Positions 1 to 6,730 of a stretch of DNA of 18,088 nucleotides are shown piece after piece. Origin of the DNA: an archaeon (GTDB lineage Archaea; Nanobdellota; Nanobdellia; Pacearchaeales; GW2011-AR1); the NCBI GenBank assembly GCA_027341315.1, contig DAIENA010000012.1, positions 1-18,088 on the forward strand, read 5' to 3'. A program made the translations under genes and the position numbers. How positions within the stretch are numbered: the stretch's first letter is position 1; every line of letters begins with the position of its first letter. The notes below the pieces were generated by a model that worked only from the letters and a program-made list of their open reading frames with translations, ran no database searches and was not told the origin of the DNA.

Positions 1-1065
1 TGTTTGCGCGGCAGCGCAAAGAATCATTCCTTTTTTTTGGACTTCTTTTAATTTTTTCGTCCAGGGAAGTCGAGCGCCCGACGTCGCTATCTGCCCGAGC
101 CCGAGCATTTCGATAACGATTCCTTTATATCCATTTTCCAGATAAAAATCTAAAATCGAAGGGTCCTCTCCGGGATAAAATTTCAGGAGTGCAACTTTTT
201 CTTCGAATTTAGCATCAGACGTGCACTTCTTTTTTTCGTCTCTTAAAAAATGATCAGACACTCTTTCAATTCTGTCCGAATAAATATTAAAAAACGGCTC
301 CGCGTTCACCGGTTTAAATGCATTTCTTTTTGAAGAGTGCATCTTTCTTACTTTCGTTCCGGAAACGCAAAAACAAAAATCGTCATTCGTCGTCGCGTGG
401 CCGACAAGAGCGACCCCTGAAAAGTTTGAGATTGCAGCTTTTGCCGAACAAACTAAATTTAATGTTGCATCAGAACTTCCCCTGTCTATACTTCTCTGAG
501 AGTAAGTTAAAATAACCGGCTTACCGAGATTTCTCAAAAAAAAGCTTAATGCAGCAGAAGTGTAATGAAGAGTATCGGTTCCCTGAAGAACAACAACCCC
601 TGAAATTTCTTTATCGTTAACTAAATCAGCAACGACGTTTGCAGTCTTTTGCCAGTCTTTGTAATCCATATTTTCTGAACCTTTCATAAATGGAACAACA
701 ACTTCTTTTACATTTACAACTTCGAAAAGTTCAGGATAATACTTGAATAAATCTTTCGGATTCTCAACAAAATCAACTCCTCCTTTCCCGGGATTGAGTC
801 TTGCCGCAATCGTCCCGCCAAGAACGACAATTGCAATATTCGGTTTTTCTTCCTTGAGTTCAATTTTAAAATCTTTTTTACTTTCTTCTATTTTTTTAAT
901 TAATTTTATTTTCAAAATTTCTTTTTTGTTAAACCCAATGTTATAACCATTTTCAAGCTTAAGAAGAACCGACCCTGCTTCTGGACTCGGCAGAAGAATT
1001 CCTTCGTAGACCTGCGTCCCCATCTCAATTTCAACAACGTTCCCGTAATTCTCTTCTATTTTCAT
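1..1065 (-). CDS. gatD: Glu-tRNA(Gln) amidotransferase subunit D (partial, C-terminus off window)
   Basis: GatD is the asparaginase-like subunit of the archaeal GatDE amidotransferase; it releases ammonia from glutamine so GatE can convert Glu-tRNA(Gln) to Gln-tRNA(Gln). Translation from an ATG at 1065 stays open to base 1, giving 355 residues of a family that is usually about 420-440 long. The first 75 or so residues fit the small N-terminal GatD domain. The asparaginase domain then shows GGTIA near residues 83-87 (first nucleophile Thr), QGTDTL near 161-166 (Thr-Asp pair) and GTKVRKMHSS near 236-245, where Lys241 aligns with the catalytic Lys of asparaginases. The reading frame is intact across the visible part. 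A TATA-like stretch at 1087-1096 overlaps the end of the upstream gene and lies about 27 bp before the ATG, so the mRNA is probably leaderless. GatD/GatE is an archaeal hallmark; GatE is not in the window. Confidence 0.93.
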   Translation of the reverse strand, partial: MKIEENYGNVVEIEMGTQVYEGILLPSPEAGSVLLKLENGYNIGFNKKEILKIKLIKKIEESKKDFKIELKEEKPNIAIVVLGGTIAARLNPGKGGVDFVENPKDLFKYYPELFEVVNVKEVVVPFMKGSENMDYKDWQKTANVVADLVNDKEISGVVVLQGTDTLHYTSAALSFFLRNLGKPVILTYSQRSIDRGSSDATLNLVCSAKAAISNFSGVALVGHATTNDDFCFCVSGTKVRKMHSSKRNAFKPVNAEPFFNIYSDRIERVSDHFLRDEKKKCTSDAKFEEKVALLKFYPGEDPSILDFYLENGYKGIVIEMLGLGQIATSGARLPWTKKLKEVQKKGMILCAAAQT

Positions 1066-1086
1066 GCAAACATAAAAACGCAGGAA

Positions 1087-1096
1087 GTTAAAAACT
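1087..1096 (-). promoter_or_regulatory. TATA-like element for gatD
   Basis: On the minus strand this reads AGTTTTTAAC and is centred about 27 bp before the gatD ATG, the spacing expected when transcription starts at the start codon. It overlaps the last codons of the upstream hypothetical gene. Confidence 0.5.
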
Positions 1097-1621
1097 TATT
1101 CCCTTCTTCTCACCAATAAAATTTTTGTATGATTTTAAAAAAGAAGAATTCACTTTATCAATATCAAAATCCTTTCCTGAGGTTGAAATGGACTCAAGCT
1201 CCTGAGACCTATAAAAGAGATCTGGAAGGAAAAAAAAACTTATTTCTGACTCAAAAACATTTGAAAGATAGTTTTCCATTTTTATTTGCACGTCATTTAA
1301 AATATCAACTTGTTCTGCAAGATAATCCAAATTTCCCCTGAGAGCACAAAATTTTTTGTCAAAATCAACTTCTTCGATGCAGGTTTCACGAAAAGACCAA
1401 AGATTATTTATTTTTCTCAACGGGAGTTTATATATAATTTCGTCCGCCTTAAGTTTTGCTTCATCAATTCTTTGATTCCCATTTTCAAAAAAACGCTTTC
1501 GATATCCAAGATAATTTATGACCGGATGTTCTTGAGGGATAAAAAATTCCTTAAAATTAATCATATACGGTTTTGATGTAAAATCTTTTCTTACAAGTTC
1601 AACAAGATAAACTTCTCCCAT
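1088..1621 (-). CDS. Hypothetical protein, 177 aa
   Basis: I do not recognise this protein. It is soluble-looking, with no signal peptide or membrane span, and has mixed charge with aromatic clusters (FKEFF near residue 24, FFFLPDLFYR near 129). The middle (about residues 50-120) looks mostly helical. No cysteine pairs, nucleotide-binding loop or catalytic motif is visible. The ORF is long for such AT-rich DNA, uses codons like its neighbours, and has a TATA-like element (1643-1652) centred 26 bp upstream of the ATG, so it is probably real. It lies 22 bp upstream of gatD on the same strand, but gatD seems to have its own promoter, so shared function is not implied. A second in-frame ATG at residue 20 is a possible alternative start. 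Confidence 0.7.
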   Translation of the reverse strand: MGEVYLVELVRKDFTSKPYMINFKEFFIPQEHPVINYLGYRKRFFENGNQRIDEAKLKADEIIYKLPLRKINNLWSFRETCIEEVDFDKKFCALRGNLDYLAEQVDILNDVQIKMENYLSNVFESEISFFFLPDLFYRSQELESISTSGKDFDIDKVNSSFLKSYKNFIGEKKGISF

Positions 1622-1642
1622 AAAATTAAAATATAAATCGGC

Positions 1643-1652
1643 TTTTTAAAAA
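1643..1652 (-). promoter_or_regulatory. TATA-like element for the 177-aa gene
   Basis: TTTTTAAAAA centred 26.5 bp before the ATG at 1621. A second AT-rich run at 1631-1638 is too close to the ATG to serve a leaderless start. Confidence 0.5.
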
Positions 1653-1677
1653 TTTAGTTACTAAAAGGACAAGAATT

Positions 1678-2802
1678 TTAAAATTTTAAAAAAAGACTAA
1701 AAGCTCCGGCGAGAAAAATTAAACTCATAATAATCACAATTCCCCAGTTTATAGGAACAGAGTACTCGGGTTGCCTTTCACTTTTCTTTTTTGCATTTTT
1801 GATAATGAATAAACTAAGAATACTTAATATCCCGCCAGAAATTATTCCCCCGATTGAAAGGATTTTTGTGAATGAGAAAAACGGGAAAAAACTAACCAGA
1901 ACATAAATTAAGATAGGAATTAAAGAAACAAAAAACCACGACTTCGATTTTTTAAAACGGTCGTCAAATTGAAAATTTTCTTCAAGTGCATTTCCAAGCG
2001 AAAAGTGCGACGTGAACATGGTAAAAATTCCAAGAACGACAAAAACTGAACCCAATGCAAAAGTTGCAATTTCAGGTGTGCTTCCCCCTTTGAAACCTAA
2101 AACAATAAACGTAAACAAAATATAAAAAATTACTGAGAAAATTGAGGAAGTAAAAATAACTTTTTTCATCAAATCTTTTTCTTTACCAATAACAACCGAA
2201 ACAACCGGAATTGCAGACTCCGAAGACAATGCAAAAAGAATCACTCCCAAAGGAATGAGAAAATTTGAAAAATTAAAATTATTAAAATTTGAGTAATCCA
2301 CTTTTCCTATAAAAAGAATAAAAATTAAAGAGAGCAAAAGAAAGATTGCTAACACCCCGTATTTTTCGTATTTTTTAAGAGAGCTTGTTCCCTTCCAGAG
2401 TAGAAACGACATAAAAATTCCGAAGACGATTCCAAAAATAAGAGAGTAATTTAAATTGTTAAACAAAAGAAAACTTAAACTATTTCCGACGCCGACAAGA
2501 TACGCAACAATTGCAGAATAAATTCCAAAAATAAAAGCAATGTTCATAACTTTCCCCCATCTTTTTCCAAGATATTTTTTAGCGTATCCGGTTAGTTGAT
2601 GATTTTGTTTTGTTCTAAGAGCAGTCTCGCCAAGGTAAAGGTTGACTAAAAGAACAAGTCCGCCGATTAAAATTAAATAAGCAACAGAAATCCAGAATCC
2701 GGTTTTAGCTGTTACATACGGAATTCCAAGCATCCCGGCGCCAATACACGTCCCGATTAAAACCGACGACGCCTGAAGATATTTTTTTGTTCGTTGATTC
2801 AT
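1678..2802 (-). CDS. Amino-acid permease (Trp/Tyr permease or AAAP-like)
   Basis: This is a polytopic membrane transporter of 374 residues with about 10-11 hydrophobic segments. The first segment carries GTCIGAGMLGIPYV (about residues 17-30), the unwound-helix signature typical of amino-acid transporters with a LeuT-like fold, here closest to the aromatic amino-acid permease type. Substrate cannot be read from sequence. A GTG at 2808 is in frame, but it lies inside a strong Shine-Dalgarno sequence (GGAGGTG, 2803-2809), so the ATG at 2802 is the better start. This is one of only two genes here with a clear ribosome-binding site, and no good TATA box is visible in the 100 bp upstream. It may therefore be transcribed by read-through from the tRNA-Arg gene upstream on the same strand. 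Confidence 0.85.
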   Translation of the reverse strand: MNQRTKKYLQASSVLIGTCIGAGMLGIPYVTAKTGFWISVAYLILIGGLVLLVNLYLGETALRTKQNHQLTGYAKKYLGKRWGKVMNIAFIFGIYSAIVAYLVGVGNSLSFLLFNNLNYSLIFGIVFGIFMSFLLWKGTSSLKKYEKYGVLAIFLLLSLIFILFIGKVDYSNFNNFNFSNFLIPLGVILFALSSESAIPVVSVVIGKEKDLMKKVIFTSSIFSVIFYILFTFIVLGFKGGSTPEIATFALGSVFVVLGIFTMFTSHFSLGNALEENFQFDDRFKKSKSWFFVSLIPILIYVLVSFFPFFSFTKILSIGGIISGGILSILSLFIIKNAKKKSERQPEYSVPINWGIVIIMSLIFLAGAFSLFLKF

Positions 2803-2809
2803 TTTCACC
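2803..2809 (-). promoter_or_regulatory. Shine-Dalgarno site of the permease
   Basis: Minus strand GGAGGTG followed by AAA-ATG. It is a near-complete complement of the 16S anti-SD and decides the start at 2802 over the in-frame GTG it contains. Most genes in this window have no SD. Confidence 0.8.
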
Positions 2810-2815
2810 TCCGAA

Positions 2816-2832
2816 GAGCGCGCTAGGAATCG
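2816..2832 (-). repeat. 17-bp duplicate of the tRNA-Arg 3' end (possible att scar)
   Basis: The sequence at 2816-2832 is identical to 2913-2929, the 3' side of the T-arm plus the 3' acceptor strand of tRNA-Arg. The copies are direct repeats 97 bp apart. The outer copy ends 6 bp before the permease Shine-Dalgarno site. Identity stops at both edges. Such fragments typically mark integration into the 3' end of a tRNA gene, but no integrase is present between them. Confidence 0.75.
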
Positions 2833-2911
2833 GCGTCGCGAAATTATTCGCTCACTGGCTAAAGCAATTCTTCGAATTCTTCAGTCAAACCACCGGTTCG
2901 ATTTGCTCAAA

Positions 2912-2983
2912 CGAGCGCGCTAGGAATCGAACCTAGATCGTCGGGGCCGAAACCCGAAATTCTGTCCGTTGAACTACGCGCCC
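2912..2983 (-). tRNA. tRNA-Arg (anticodon UCG)
   Basis: A complete cloverleaf folds on the minus strand. Acceptor GGGCGCG pairs with CGCGCTC (one G-U). The D-stem is GTTC/GAAT with GG in the loop. The anticodon stem TCGGG/CCCGA carries loop TTTCGGC with anticodon TCG. The variable loop is CGAT and the T-arm is CTAGG/CCTAG with TTCGATT. A15 and T48 can form the Levitt pair. The discriminator is G, no CCA is encoded, and no intron is seen. It decodes CGA, probably with wobble. A TATA-like run lies about 29 bp upstream. It is followed 109 bp later by the permease start on the same strand. Confidence 0.95.
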
Positions 2984-3005
2984 TCAAGAAAACATGTCAG
3001 GTTTC

Positions 3006-3018
3006 ATTTAATAATTTA
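3006..3018 (-). promoter_or_regulatory. TATA-like element for tRNA-Arg
   Basis: An AT-only run (minus strand TAAATTATTAAAT) centred about 29 bp upstream of the tRNA 5' end. It may also drive the downstream permease, which has no convincing promoter of its own. Confidence 0.45.
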
Positions 3019-3065
3019 ATGTTTACAAAAAGGAAATTTTTACTAATAACCGGAAGTTCTCAAAA

Positions 3066-3075
3066 TTTATATATT
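3066..3075 (+). promoter_or_regulatory. TATA box of the HtrA-like protease
   Basis: TTTATATATT centred about 25 bp before the ATG at 3095, a near-consensus archaeal TATA box. There is no room for an SD leader, so the transcript is probably leaderless. Confidence 0.65.
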
Positions 3076-3094
3076 CAAAAATCTAATCTAATTT

Positions 3095-3979
3095 ATGAAG
3101 CGCCATCATAAAATTATCCTCGGCGGAGTTTCGACATTAGTCATAGTTTCTCTAATTGTAATTGCAATACTTTTGAACGGAGTAATTGTAAAACAAAATC
3201 TTGAAAACGCCGCATTAAACCAAAGAATTTCAAATCTGCAAAATTCGACAAACGAGCAGATAAACGAAATTACAACAAATTTAATTTCAACAAAACAATC
3301 ACTCAATAGTCAGTTAACAAGTTTAAATCAAAATCTTCTTTCAACAAACGAGCAGATAAGTAAATTGCAAATTCAATCCGGTGAAGACTTTTCCGGAATA
3401 ATCAAAAAAGTCACGGGCTCGATTGTGATAATAAGGACTCTAACGGGACTCGGTTCGGGATTTTTTATTTCGGACGGGTATGTGGTTACAAATGAGCACG
3501 TTATCGACGACGGGAACGGAGGAATTTCAAAAGTAATCCAGATAATTACAAGCGACAACAAAATTCACACCGGAACATTAGTCGGTTACATAAAAGAACT
3601 TGATGTGGCTCTGATAAGTACCGATTCCGGATACGGGGCGCTGACTCTCGCAAAATCAAGCGACGTTTCAATAGGAGAAAAAGTTCTTGCAATAGGAACT
3701 CCGGAGGGATTAAGTTTTTCAGCTACAGACGGAATCGTTTCGGCCGTGAACAGAACCGGTTTCGGGACGGTCGGCTCGTACATTCAGACAAACGCTCAGA
3801 TAAATCCAGGAAATTCCGGCGGACCATTAATAGATCAGTCCGGTAAAGTTGTCGGAATAAATAATTTCAAATTAACAAACGCCGAAGGAATTGGTTTTGC
3901 CCTCGAAGCAGACAAAGTAAAACTCGGAGTCAACACGATTTCTGAACAACTTTTGAACGAGACTTTGATTAATTATTAA
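3095..3979 (+). CDS. Membrane-anchored HtrA/DegP-like serine protease without PDZ domain
   Basis: The protein has 294 residues in three parts. Residues 7-31 are an uncleaved-looking signal anchor. Residues 34-95 are a Gln/Asn/Ser-rich coiled coil. From about residue 98 there is a trypsin-like protease domain. The full triad is present: His135 in VTNEHVID, Asp170 in ELDVALIS and Ser241 in NPGNSGGPL, the HtrA hallmark. The domain ends near residue 280 with no PDZ domain, unlike most DegP/DegS proteins. The coiled coil probably holds the protease away from the membrane on the outer face and may drive trimerisation. A 16-bp exact direct repeat (3248-3263 and 3344-3359, 32 codons apart) encodes TNEQI in the coiled coil, suggesting internal duplication. 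The likely role is extracytoplasmic protein quality control. It has its own promoter and lies 37 bp before proS. Confidence 0.9.
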   Translation: MKRHHKIILGGVSTLVIVSLIVIAILLNGVIVKQNLENAALNQRISNLQNSTNEQINEITTNLISTKQSLNSQLTSLNQNLLSTNEQISKLQIQSGEDFSGIIKKVTGSIVIIRTLTGLGSGFFISDGYVVTNEHVIDDGNGGISKVIQIITSDNKIHTGTLVGYIKELDVALISTDSGYGALTLAKSSDVSIGEKVLAIGTPEGLSFSATDGIVSAVNRTGFGTVGSYIQTNAQINPGNSGGPLIDQSGKVVGINNFKLTNAEGIGFALEADKVKLGVNTISEQLLNETLINY

Positions 3980-3987
3980 ATAAAATA

Positions 3988-3995
3988 TTTTTAAA
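3988..3995 (+). promoter_or_regulatory. TATA-like element for proS
   Basis: TTTTTAAA centred 25.5 bp before the ATG at 4017, in the 37-bp gap after the protease gene. It implies a separate leaderless proS transcript. Confidence 0.5.
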
Positions 3996-4016
3996 CTCTC
4001 AGGCGTTACTAATTCA

Positions 4017-5465
4017 ATGACAGAAAAAAAATCCGAAGAGGGGCTGACTGTAAAAAAAAGTGAAAATTTTACTGAATGGTTTGTTCAGTTAATAACAAAA
4101 ACAAAACTCGCCGATTATACCGACGTCTCCGGATGTATTGTTTTTCGGCCGGCTTCGTATATTTTATGGGAAAAAATTATCGACGAGACAAATAAAGAAT
4201 TCAAAAAAATAGGAATTGAAAACGGCTACTTCCCCATGTTCATTCCTGAAAAATTTTTGTCAAAAGAGGAAGACCATGTAAAAGGTTTTGCCCCGGAAGT
4301 TGCGTGGGTAACCGAAGCCGGAAAGACAAAACTCAACGAAAGACTCGCAGTTCGCCCGACGTCTGAGGCAATAATTTATCCATCCTACTCGAAATGGATT
4401 CGTTCATGGAGAGATTTGCCGTTGATATTTAACCAATGGTGCAGTGTTGTTCGTTGGGAATTTAACAATCCGGTTCCGTTTTTCAGAACAAGGGAATTTT
4501 TGTGGAACGAGATACATTCCGTTTTTGAATCAAAGGAGAAAGCAATAGAACACGGCGAAAAAGTGATAAAAGCCTACAACAAAATAACCGAAGACTTGAT
4601 GGCGATTCCGGGAATTTACGGGCAAAAAACTGACAAGGAAAAATTTGCCGGCGCGGTTTTCACAAAAAAAGTCCACACCTATCTTCAAAACGGAAAAATC
4701 GTCGAAGGTGCGTGTTTTCACTACGACGGCGAAAATTTTGCAAAAGCTTATGACATAAAATTCAAAAATAAAAATGAGAAAGAAATGTATGTCCATCAAA
4801 ATACCCACGCAATCACAACAAGAATGCTCGGGACGATGTTTGCTTTGCATTCCGACGACAACGGGCTGGTCATTCCCCCTAAAATGGCAAGTAAAAAAAT
4901 TGTGATAGTTCCGTTAATATTCAAAGGAAAAGAGAAACAGGTTCTCGAGTTTGCAGAAAAAGTTGAAAGGAAATTAAAAAAGTTCGAACCTATTTTCGAC
5001 GACAGAGATGAAATTTCTCCGGGAAGAAAATTTTCCGAACATGAACTTAACGGAATTCCGCTAAGACTTGAAATAGGCCCGAACGAAGCGCAAAAAAAAG
5101 AAGTGACTGCTAAAATAAGAATCTCCAAAGAAAAAATTAAAATTAAAGAGTCTGAATTATTAAAAAAAATTCCGGAACTGTTAAACGAAATGCAAAATAA
5201 ACTTTATGAAAATGCAAAAAAGATTCTTGATGAAAATCAGAAAAAAACAGATAAAAAAAGTGAACTGATAAAATTCATAAATGAAAAAAAGATGGTGAAA
5301 GTCCCGCTAAAAGAATCCGAAAAAGTTGAGGAAATTCTAAAATCTGAAACCGGCGGAGCAAAAGTTCTTTTTATAGATCCTAAAAATGAATCTGCAAAAG
5401 GAAAAAAATGCATAATTTCAGGTGAACCGGCAGACTATTGGGTTTACGTCGGAAAAACTTACTAA
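4017..5465 (+). CDS. proS: Prolyl-tRNA synthetase, archaeal/eukaryal type
   Basis: This enzyme charges tRNA(Pro) with proline. The 482 residues match the usual length of the archaeal/eukaryal class, which lacks the bacterial editing insertion. Seen in order: LADYTDVSGCIVFRP (about 31-45), the PTSEA proline/ATP loop (114-118), class II motif 2 around VVRWEF and FFRTREFLW (144-163), a motif 3 region around HAITTRMLGTMFALHSDDNG, then the anticodon-binding domain with DDRDEISPGRKFSEHEL. The C-terminal extension ends in the expected terminal tyrosine (VYVGKTY), but this zinc-binding-like domain keeps only one clear cysteine (KKCIISG), so metal binding has probably been lost. The start fits a TATA element 25.5 bp upstream. 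It is convergent with the DHH gene, 21 bp away. Confidence 0.96.
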   Translation: MTEKKSEEGLTVKKSENFTEWFVQLITKTKLADYTDVSGCIVFRPASYILWEKIIDETNKEFKKIGIENGYFPMFIPEKFLSKEEDHVKGFAPEVAWVTEAGKTKLNERLAVRPTSEAIIYPSYSKWIRSWRDLPLIFNQWCSVVRWEFNNPVPFFRTREFLWNEIHSVFESKEKAIEHGEKVIKAYNKITEDLMAIPGIYGQKTDKEKFAGAVFTKKVHTYLQNGKIVEGACFHYDGENFAKAYDIKFKNKNEKEMYVHQNTHAITTRMLGTMFALHSDDNGLVIPPKMASKKIVIVPLIFKGKEKQVLEFAEKVERKLKKFEPIFDDRDEISPGRKFSEHELNGIPLRLEIGPNEAQKKEVTAKIRISKEKIKIKESELLKKIPELLNEMQNKLYENAKKILDENQKKTDKKSELIKFINEKKMVKVPLKESEKVEEILKSETGGAKVLFIDPKNESAKGKKCIISGEPADYWVYVGKTY

Positions 5466-5486
5466 AAACTCAGAAACACAAATATT

Positions 5487-6521
5487 TTATTTTAAAGCTT
5501 CTTCTAAATTTTTTTCAAATTCAGAAAGTTGATCCTCGTTCATTTGGGCACCAACAGCGTCGTTATGCCCTCCATAAGTTGCAAGCGAAATTCCGTTCAT
5601 TGCTTTTTCCACAATTTTTTTCACGTCCTTACCTCTTATCGAAAGATTGACACGCGCACCTTTCAAAAAAGCGACAACAATAATCTTTTCAGGAAAGTCA
5701 TAACTTAGTTTATTTGCGATGTCCGCGCTCATACTTATTTCTCCGGAGTATCTAAAAAATAAAATTTTTCTTGAGGAAGAATCTTTTTTGGCCTTGTCAG
5801 TCAAAATTTTTAATTTAGAATTTATGACATTAAATCTGCTGTGAAAACTCGAGTTTTCGTTCTTCTCTTCGAGAACTTCATAAGGAGTTTTAACAGAAAG
5901 TAAAAATCTTATCATTTTCATAACAAGACCGGTTCTGTCTTTTAATCCCATTCCAATCATTCTCGAAATTTTACCAATCTCCGAAGAGTAAAATATTTTA
6001 AATGGATCTTCGGAATCAATTGATAAGTCCGGATAAATTTCTGAAAAATTTTTGTACTCTTTCGGGAAATATTTGTCAGCAAGACATCCGGCGACCAGAA
6101 TCCATAAATCTTCTTTTTTCTTGGTAACCTCATAACAAATTCTCGTTACGGGTTCCGAACTCTTAGAACTAAAAATCGGGTTAAAATAATTCACTTGCGT
6201 CGGAATATTTTCCTTATTTGTTTCATGATGGTCTATCCACACAATCGGAATGTTTCGTTTTTTGACTCCTTCAAAAAAATCGTTCGACACCGTCGGCTGA
6301 TCGAGAATAAAAATGTAATCCGGATCAAACTCGTCGATTCGCCGGATGTACTCCATTCCTAACGGCGACGTTTTCACCGGAACTCCGTTTCCTTTACCAT
6401 AAAACCTTCTTAAAAGAAGATAACTGCAAAGACCGTCCTGATCATTATCAAAATAAAAAAGAGGGTTTTGAGCGCGTTCGAGATGTTCACGAATTTCCAG
6501 AATTTCTTTTTTTGCAATCAT
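5487..6521 (-). CDS. DHH/DHHA1 family phosphoesterase (NrnA/RecJ-like)
   Basis: The 344 residues carry the Mn-dependent DHH layout: FDNDQDG (24-30, motif I with Asp27 and Asp29), ILDQP (Asp74), WIDHHE (96-100, the DHH motif), and AGCLADK with Asp149. The DHHA1 substrate-binding part ends in YGGHNDAVG (Gly317-Gly318-His319). The size is that of NrnA-like enzymes or stand-alone cyclic-dinucleotide phosphodiesterases, shorter than archaeal RecJ/GAN nucleases. Family members hydrolyse nanoRNA, pAp, pApA, c-di-AMP or single-stranded DNA, and sequence alone does not choose between them. The position directly downstream of a diadenylate cyclase favours a c-di-AMP or pApA substrate, but this is inference. 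It has its own TATA element and is separated from disA by a hairpin, so it is probably transcribed alone. Confidence 0.88.
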   Translation of the reverse strand: MIAKKEILEIREHLERAQNPLFYFDNDQDGLCSYLLLRRFYGKGNGVPVKTSPLGMEYIRRIDEFDPDYIFILDQPTVSNDFFEGVKKRNIPIVWIDHHETNKENIPTQVNYFNPIFSSKSSEPVTRICYEVTKKKEDLWILVAGCLADKYFPKEYKNFSEIYPDLSIDSEDPFKIFYSSEIGKISRMIGMGLKDRTGLVMKMIRFLLSVKTPYEVLEEKNENSSFHSRFNVINSKLKILTDKAKKDSSSRKILFFRYSGEISMSADIANKLSYDFPEKIIVVAFLKGARVNLSIRGKDVKKIVEKAMNGISLATYGGHNDAVGAQMNEDQLSEFEKNLEEALK

Positions 6522-6541
6522 ATGAAATGAAAAATAACTCA

Positions 6542-6551
6542 GTATAAAAAT
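6542..6551 (-). promoter_or_regulatory. TATA box of the DHH phosphoesterase gene
   Basis: Minus strand ATTTTTATAC centred 25.5 bp before the ATG at 6521. Together with the hairpin at the end of disA it argues for separate transcription of the two genes. Confidence 0.55.
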
Positions 6552-6621
6552 TTATTTGAACACTAAAAATTTTACAAATGAAATAAAAATTCTCGAGAAT
6601 AATTTTATATTTTCAAAAAAT

Positions 6622-6654
6622 TTACAAACCCTTTTCCAAGATTCACTTTTTCTT
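6622..6654 (-). repeat. Duplicate of the disA 3' end (copy downstream of the gene)
   Basis: This 33-bp stretch matches 6698-6729 (last codons and stop of disA) with two substitutions and one extra base, at a spacing of 76 bp. Read on the minus strand it encodes EEKVNLGKGF in one frame, compared with the true disA tail KEKVNLGKGL. The tail peptide is therefore largely kept although the extra base moves the stop codon. It is not part of any evident gene now. Confidence 0.8.
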
Positions 6655-6681
6655 CCGGTTTTTTAAAAATTAAAAAATCTC

Positions 6682-6730
6682 AAAGAAAAGGTTAACATTA
6701 CAAACCCTTTCCAAGATTAACCTTTTCTTT
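6682..6730 (-). terminator. Hairpin over the disA stop codon, followed by a T-rich tract
   Basis: A perfect 14-bp inverted repeat (6682-6695 with 6717-6730) surrounds a 21-base loop holding the disA stop codon. On the transcript the stem is followed by GAGATTTTTTAATTTTT, so it resembles an intrinsic terminator or a protected 3' end. The stem is A/T-rich with a few G-C pairs, and archaeal termination relies mainly on the U-tract, so the role is uncertain. Confidence 0.55.

Noticed and set aside
318..946. Plus-strand ORFs of 65 and 67 codons
   Set aside because: They are antisense shadows of gatD, whose minus-strand frame is continuous and carries the catalytic motifs.
2816..2911. Second tRNA gene or full pseudo-tRNA behind tRNA-Arg
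   Set aside because: Only the 3' 17 bases match; no D-arm, anticodon arm or 5' acceptor strand can be folded from the sequence before it.
3248..3359. 16-bp direct repeats in the protease gene as a mobile-element mark
   Set aside because: They are in frame, 32 codons apart, and encode a repeated coiled-coil segment, so internal duplication within the protein explains them.
4530..5128. Minus-strand ORFs of 106 and 110 codons within proS
   Set aside because: Antisense shadows of a well-conserved gene, no start signals.
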